A stretch of 64,000 nt of DNA from Emydura subglobosa (taxonomy: Eukaryota > Chordata > Testudines > Chelidae), in assembly GCA_007922225.1 (NCBI GenBank), contig ML680053.1:5448164-5512163 (forward strand), given 5' to 3'. The number at the start of each line of letters is the position of its first letter. Within the stretch, counting starts at the first letter, position 1. The translations under genes were made by a program, and so were the position numbers. Of this stretch, positions 57,889-64,000 are shown piece after piece. The notes below the pieces were generated by a model. That model had not been told where the DNA came from. It saw only the letters and a program-made list of their open reading frames with translations, and did not search any database.

Positions 57889-58194
57889 CAGTGGTTCTCA
57901 GCAAGGGGCCCTCAAAGGTCTTCCAGGGGGTACATCAACTCATCTAGATATTTGCCTAGTTTTACTACAGGATACATAAAAAGCACTAGCAAAGTCAGTA
58001 CAAACTAAAATTTCAATATTGATTTATTTTATAATTATATGGTAAAAATGAGAAAGTAAGCATTTTTTCAGTAATAGTGTGCTTTGACACTTTCGTATTT
58101 TTATGTCTGATTGTGTAAGTAACTAGTTTTTAAGTGAGGTGAAACTTGGGGTGCGCAAGACAAGTCAGACTCCTAAAAGGAGTACAATAGTCTG
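57889..58194 (+). mobile_element. hAT (Charlie-like) element
   Basis: Left end CAGTGGTTCTCAGCAAGG directly follows CCCTAGAG. The body has GGGTGCGCAAGACAAGTCAG and CTCCTAAAAGGAGTACAATA, as near the right end of such elements. ACCTAGAG follows at 58195-58202, giving a 7-of-8 duplication. The usual TTGAGAACCACTG right terminus is missing. Confidence 0.7.
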
Positions 58195-58329
58195 ACCTAG
58201 AGGACGGGTCTAAGACTCAACTTTTGATTGTCCTAAAATTAGGACACACCACCAAATGCCAGGAGAAGGAGGCAGAAATTAGTCCCATGTATCATTTTAA
58301 AAAGGTATTTTAAACAAATTTCAAGGATG

Positions 58330-59690
58330 AGGTTCCTGTGTCTTGTCACATAAATTCAAGCTCCTTATCCTCCCCATACAGGGCACTATGTAATCTTGCT
58401 TCTCTGTGTTTCTGTTGTCACTTCCCCCATTCCCCACCCTTCCAGTCCATACACTCCTCCCAGTTCTTTGTCCTTCGCTTCTTTTTACCATTCTTAGCTT
58501 TGTGCCTTTTGTCATGCTGACCTTACGCCTCTAGCAACATACTTGACCTCATCCACTAGTAACTAGTTTACTTTCTCTAGATTAGTTTAATTGTCTAAAC
58601 TAATCAGTTCCTAAACTAGAACTTTCTGATTCTAGAACACTAAATTTGTCTCCTTTTCCGATCTCCTTTTCTCTCCTATAATTTTATCCTGTCTCCCCGC
58701 TCTTGTTTCCTACATGACTGTCCAACCATTTTTTGTTTTTAAACCTCCAATAACCCTGATGTGCTCTCTAACTGCTGCACCATCTCCACCATTCTCCTTT
58801 TTCAAGTGCATAAAAAAGTCCCCTTATGTCACCTATCTATCGACCCTCTCCTCCCCCCCCCCTCCCTGTTATTGTCCTCTGTTCAGAGAGCATAGGAACT
58901 GCTCTCCTCCGTAGTCAGAACTCTTTTATGGTGATTGACAACTTTGTCCTCATCCTCCTTGATCTCAGGCCAGGTTTTGATTTTTATGAACCACTCTCTC
59001 TTCCTACATCATCTCAATGCACAGTTGTCCCTGATTCCCTTCTGCCATACCTACCTTTCTGATCATTCTGTCTCTTGTTATTCTGCACCAAGGTCTAATT
59101 CCACTGGGAGTTAGGTGCCTAGGTACTTTTGAAAATCCCACTAGGCATCTTTCTGCATATTTAGGTGCCTAAACCCCTTTAGAAATCTGGCCCCACATCA
59201 TTTCTTTAGAGTTCCACTATAGGTTTAATTCCTGGCCCTCTCCTGTTTTCTTTCCATCTTCTTGTTTAAACTTCTGGCAGACTTTAAATGTACTTGCCAC
59301 GATTATGCTGATGTTACCAACTGCCCACATCCTCTGTTATTTCTAATGATTATTTCCTGTCCATTCACTCTGCCTGTTTTGATCATACAAAACACATGGC
59401 TTCATTTTAACCCACTTTCTCAATGTCTCAAAGACAGAGAAAGGGCAAAAAATGCATCCTCAAGCACAAATCCATTTTCCCTTTTGACTTAGTCTCCTGC
59501 CATAATCTTGTATATTGCTTCCACAGTCTGTAACCTAGGCATCATTCTCGATTTTAATCTCTCTTCCCATATTTCCTATGTTTGCAAATCTACCTAAATC
59601 AATCAACTCCCTAACACTGCCCTTTATATGCATGTCATTCCTGGAATCTTCATCCAATTCTTCACCATCTCTTGCCTTGACTGTTGCTAT
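58330..59690 (+). mobile_element. L2 LINE remnant
   Basis: At 59260-59690 the order matches L2 ORF2 C-terminal coding. It shows a decayed ADD-type block near 59300, a GTAACCTAGGCATCATTCTC stretch (N-L-G-I-I-L-D) and TTGACTGTTGCTATT. The segment 58330-59250 is pyrimidine-rich like L2 but less certain. Confidence 0.55.
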
Positions 59691-59934
59691 TCATAGGAAA
59701 TAGGAACTGCTATAGCAGATCAGAAGGGGACCCAGTATCCTGTCTCTGAATTTAGATAGTACCTCATGTTTTAAAAGTATATACAGGGCAACCCAGAGTG
59801 AACAGTTAAGAATAAACCTGCTCATAGGGGAAGTTTCTTCCTAACCATTGTCCATTAGCAGTTGGTTTATGCCCTAAATCATGGAGATTTATATTCCTTC
59901 TAAAAATAATTGTTTTTAAATGCAACTTTAGATG

Positions 59935-60668
59935 TCCTCATAAATTCACGAATGATCAATGGCTTGATATCTAGTTGGCAGCCGGTAACAAGCAGAGTGC
60001 CCCAGGGGTCGGTGCTGTGGCTGGTTTTGTTCAACATCTTCTTTAATGATTTGGAGGATGGGGTGGATTGCACCTTCAGCAAGTTTGCAGATGACACTAA
60101 GCTGGGGGGAGTGGTAGATATCCTGGAGGGTAGGGATAAGATACAGAGTGACCTAGACAAATTGGAGGATTGGCCAAAAGAAATCTGTTGAGGTTCAACA
60201 AGGACAAGTGCAGAGTCCTGCACTTAGGACGGAAGAATCCCATGCACTGCTACAAACGGGGGACCGACTGACTAGGCAGCAGTTCTGCAGAAAAGGACCT
60301 GGGGGTTACCATGGACNNNNNNNNNNGGGGGATTTGATAGCAGCCTTTAACTACCTGAAAGCGGGTTCCAGGGAGGATGGAGCTAGGCTGTTCTCAATGG
60401 TAGTAGATAGAATTAGGAGCAATGGTCTCAAGTTGCAGTGCGGGAAGTCTAGGTTGGATATTAGGAAAAAGTTTTTCACTAGAAGGGTGGTGAAGCACTG
60501 GAATGGGTTACCTAGGGAGGTGGTGGAATCTCCATCCTTAGAAGTTTGTGTGGCTTGACAAAGCCCTGGCTGGAATGATTTAGTTCGGGTTAGTCCTGCT
60601 TTGAGGAGGGGTTTTGGACTAGATGACCTCCTGAGGTCCCTTCCAACCCTAATCTTCTATGATTCTAA
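59935..60668 (+). mobile_element. CR1 LINE nested in older CR1, contains the gap
   Basis: Starts at [17 protein letters not shown] and continues [24 protein letters not shown] (60084-60110). After the N run it continues at [40 protein letters not shown], and ends with TCTATGATTCTA at 60657-60668. It is the same young subfamily as 3700-5449. Lesions include a frame change near 60175 and loss of part of the last helix at 60548. Confidence 0.9.
60317..60326. other. Assembly gap (10 N)
   Basis: Ten N inside the CR1. By comparison with 4796-5100 of the CR1 at 3700, about 305 bp of element sequence is absent across the gap. Confidence 0.97.
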
Positions 60669-62509
60669 TAAGCTTATAACCTCAAGGATATGTTGTGACA
60701 ATAAATTCCACAGACTAATTATTCTCAATATTTACATATTTCCTTTAAGTAGTTAAGTTTTGTTTTTCAAATTCAGTTAATGCTTTCTTAGTCTTACGTT
60801 ATTGGAAAGGAAAATAGGAGCTCCTGATGTACATTCTCTATCCCATTCGCATCATGTCCTGTCTCTCCAGTGTGACAGGCCCAGTTATTTCAATCTCTCT
60901 TCCTATGGAAATCTTTCCAGAACCCTAATCATCTCTTACCTATCTAAAGAGAAGTGTAATGCCTTCCTGTATAATCTCGAGCTACTGCAGCTCCATAATA
61001 CTAGTTCCTTAATAAACCCTCACAAATATTTCATGCAAAAACTTCTCTGTCCAGAGCTAACTTCTAGATGGTCTGTTCTGTTGCTTTTACTCTTTGGTCT
61101 GAGTGGGTGAACGGAGGTGAGTGACTAATCTCCTTTGTCTTGAGACTTGCCCTTGTTCTTCTTCTTCTGTTGCTGCCTTACTACCATATACCTCTCAAAA
61201 ATGAGGATTTGAGTCTCCATGTGAAAGGGAACTGGCTCCATGGCATTACAGACATCTGAAAGAATCAAAAGCACACAAATCCGGTTGAGTTGCAGTCTTA
61301 TGCAGGGGACTTGCCCTGTGCCCAAGAGTATCAGGCACTTTGTCCTTAGCTTCAGAAAGGGGGGAGGAAATTGCCCTATTATCATGTTATAAGCATAAAT
61401 GCTGAGGCAGTCTAAATCCTTTGCTGAGTCCCAAGTAGTAGTGCTGTTTGTTCTTGATGTGACATTTTGAGGAAGCAAACTCAAATTCATTCTTGGCAGT
61501 CAGGGAAGAGTGTCTGTCTGGACCATAGTTTGTCTTGGTGTGTGTGAGGGGGAAGAGAGGTAGCAAGGTTACTGTAATATTATTTGAGCTTTTATGCAAA
61601 TGTTAGCAGGTTTTTCCTTCAGATTTTCCAAGAGGACTGAAAATCTGTTAATCCAGAGATTGTTCTTTTGTGAGGACTCTCTCTTTAATCAGTAGTGCCA
61701 GGCTTCCTGCAGTGGATTTCACTATTGAATTTGAACAATTTAACAAAACCTTCATGATGGGAAAATGTTTCTCTGAGTGGAAATCTAGATAGACTGGATA
61801 AGAGAATGTAGTGTTTAAGTGGTAATTGAATCCATACATTTAATTAAGGAGCCATTTTACTATTCACCTTATAAAGAGAGTTCACTCTTCAGATTAGTTG
61901 GAACAGAATGAACAGAGCTCTCTCTTCAGTGCAGAGATAATATTTCAGTAGAAAACTGCTTGTTTTCAGACTCCCTCACTCGTGAACTGGAAGGGCAGAA
62001 AGACCACCCATCTAGAGATTTGTCTAACATCTGTCAAGCTGATCTAAAGCATTTCTGTAGTACCTGCCACCCTGTCATCTGTGTGATGAGCTGAGGTCTA
62101 GGGGAAAACTCATATGAGATACATCTGTGGCACTGTAAAGACAGTGTGCCCCTCCTCCTAGTTTTGTGGGGAAGGGAGCATTTTGTTCCTTTCTAGTCTT
62201 CCACTGTCCCTGATCACTGCCTAGATCAGACTATGATGGGTGCATTAGAAATGCCTAAAGTAGACTGACAAAGGAATGGTGTAATAGCTTTCAGCCCTTC
62301 CTTCTCTGCACAATGGTCCCACTTGCTAAGAGAAGGGGGAGGGAGGGGGAACAATCCAGACCAGTACCCAAAAGTTCTTAAAAGTGAGAGCTGTATGCTG
62401 TTCTAAGGTATCTTTCCTTGTTCTACTGAATACATGTGAACTTAATTCAAAGCTAACAAGGCAAATACTTTGCATTTTACCCTCTTCCTCCAGCCCATAG
62501 GTTCTGATA

Positions 62510-62725
62510 GTACCATAGTATCTGAGCACCACCCAGGTATTTATGGATTTATCTTTGCAACACCTCAGTGAGCTACAGCAGTAGTATCATCCCTGTTTTA
62601 CAGATGGGGGATCTGAGACACCTTGAGATTAAATGTCTTGTCCGAGGTCACACATGAAGTCTTTGCCAGAGCTGGGAACTGCACACACATCTGCTGAGCC
62701 CCAATCCAGTGTTTTAACTTCAAGA
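62510..62725 (-). mobile_element. MIR-like SINE, antisense
   Basis: Shows ATCCCTGTTTTACAGATGGG, GGGATCTGAGACACCTTGAG, TCCGAGGTCACACATGAAGT and CCAGAGCTGGGAACT, the reverse complement of MIR. A tail with ACCATAGTATCTGAGCACC precedes it. Confidence 0.82.
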
Positions 62726-62849
62726 CTGTCTGTCCTTCCTTCCACAGTACTCATTGTGTGTGATGTCTGTATTTTCTTATGCTCCAACTCCTCAGGACAA
62801 GAACACTTATTTTTCTTGTAAGCATCACACATATTATGGTGCCATGTAG

Positions 62850-63098
<249 letters not shown>

Positions 63099-63202
63099 TG
63101 ATCTTAGAGCTCTTCAGATTTTGTCACATGATTAGGAATGCAATTGCTATGATGCCCTCTGTATGTAGCAACCTCTTCAAGCCTATGGCTATTTCTACAC
63201 TA

Positions 63203-64000
63203 GGCCTTGTTTACACTAGAAAGTGTTGTTGACGCAAGCTAGAGTGATGATCAAAAAGCACTATAAATACAACACTTGTGCCTGTCCATGCAGCATTCAT
63301 TGTGTTGCCAAAGTGTGTCCACAGTTGGTGCTCTAGCATTGACAGTGAGAGCAGTGCACTATGGTCATCTATCCCACTGTGCAACTCACTACCTTGTGCC
63401 GCTAGTTGTGGAAAGGCGGAGAGGATCACAGTGCATCGTGGGTGCAGGCTTAACGTCCCATGATGCAGTGATTTCTGTCCCGTCATTCCATGGGTTTCCG
63501 ATTGTGTTTGACACCATTTTTCAACAACACCGGTTTCCAGAGCGCCTGCCATCTCTATCTAAAAGGATAGATCCTGCACTGCTCTCTCCTGTTATCAGTG
63601 TTCTGAACACATCACTGCTGGTCATGCGGTATATTATGGGCTCCCAATCAGAACAGGAATCCAAGGCAGCTGACCTCCTTTATGTCATGCAAAGAAACAG
63701 CACCGGATTATTGTTTGCATTCATGAAGCATCTGCACATGGTGCACCGCCACTTTTGGTGCCCGTGAAACAAGCAGAGTGGTGTGATCGCATCATTATGC
63801 AGGTCTGGGATGATGAGCAGTGGCTGCAGAACTTTCGAATGCACAAAGCCACCTTCATGGAACTCATTGGGGAGATCACCCCTGCCCTGCAGTGCAAAGA
63901 CACTAGAATGAAAGCTGCCCTCTTGGTGGAGAAGCATGTGGTGATCATCGTATGGAAGTTGGCAACTCCAGACTGCTACTGCTCTGTCACTAATCAATTT
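63203..64000 (+). mobile_element. Harbinger copy 4, cut by the right edge
   Basis: Begins with GGCCTTGTTTACACTAGAAA. A transposase N-terminal region follows at about 63590-63767: LSPVISVLNTSLLVMRYIMG, LLYVMQRNSTGLLFAFMKHL and VHRHFWCP before a stop at 63765-63767. A shifted frame carries VWDDEQWLQNFRMHKATF and VWKLATPDCYCSVTNQF up to the edge. It matches copies 1-3. The catalytic domain lies outside the window. At least one stop and one frameshift make it inactive. It sits in AAMDC intron 2. Confidence 0.82.

Larger units (their letters stand above)
59692..60960 (-). mobile_element. Old CR1 antisense, interrupted by a younger CR1
   Basis: The left part 59692-59930 has a GATCAGAAGGGGACCCAGTA-type 3' end. 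The right part 60673-60960 continues with TAAATTCCACAGACTAATTA and ATGGAAATCTTTCCAGAACC wording. The plus-strand CR1 at 59935-60668 separates them. Confidence 0.6.

Noticed and set aside
63276..63552. Overlapping frames on both strands near the right edge
   Set aside because: They fall in the non-coding 5' part of Harbinger copy 4. Only the part from about 63590 shows transposase similarity.

Overview
The window is vertebrate nuclear DNA, most likely from a turtle. It is AT-rich with one sharp CpG island near 55.2-57.0 kb. It carries many CR1 LINEs that end in the ATTCTATG-type 8-mer, Harbinger and hAT transposons with GTCTACACT-type or CAGTGTTTCTCAA-type ends, a DIRS-like retrotransposon, and old MIR and L2 remnants. 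The turtle call is inference from repeat content; a crocodilian is the main alternative.

Two host genes are present and form a head-to-head pair. On the minus strand are the first four coding exons of RSF1 (remodeling and spacing factor 1): exon 1 at 56292-56094, exon 2 at 8019-7928, exon 3 at 3173-3081 and exon 4 at 2128-1923. All splice sites are canonical and all reading phases agree. Together they encode the N-terminal 196 residues plus two bases of the next codon. On the plus strand is the first coding exon of AAMDC (62869-63017, ATG at 62886). Its untranslated first exon probably lies just right of the RSF1 start. The pair shares a CpG-island promoter with a CTATCCCACAATGCAAC element, two CCAAT boxes, GC boxes and a YY1-like sequence over the RSF1 ATG.

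Nearly everything else is intron, and most of it is transposon. Intron 1 of RSF1 is about 48 kb. From left to right the main elements are: a nearly intact plus-strand CR1 (3.7-5.4 kb, in intron 2); a DIRS-like element (8.7-12.4 kb) with a small hAT nested in it; a MITE split by a GC-rich hAT (12.8-14.1 kb); a hairpin element (14.7 kb); another hAT-like element (15.5-16.1 kb); a MIR; a 3.75-kb Harbinger (18.9-22.7 kb); old CR1; and a second Harbinger (26.4-30.3 kb) with a TTA target duplication. These are followed by a MITE, a solo LTR with GTAAT duplications split by a CR1 (32.6-35.1 kb), old CR1s, a CR1-riddled third Harbinger (41.6-46.5 kb), more CR1, and a MITE at 53.4 kb. Right of the promoter, inside AAMDC intron 1, lie a minisatellite, a hAT, an L2, and a CR1 broken by a 10-N assembly gap. 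A fourth Harbinger is cut by the right edge.

The most unusual signal concerns the Harbinger elements. The two most complete copies have a convergent layout, with the transposase from one end and a Myb/SANT-like gene from the other. They also share a third conserved reading frame on the transposase strand, inside the putative intron of the Myb-like gene. A decayed match occurs in the third element. I know of no description of this frame.
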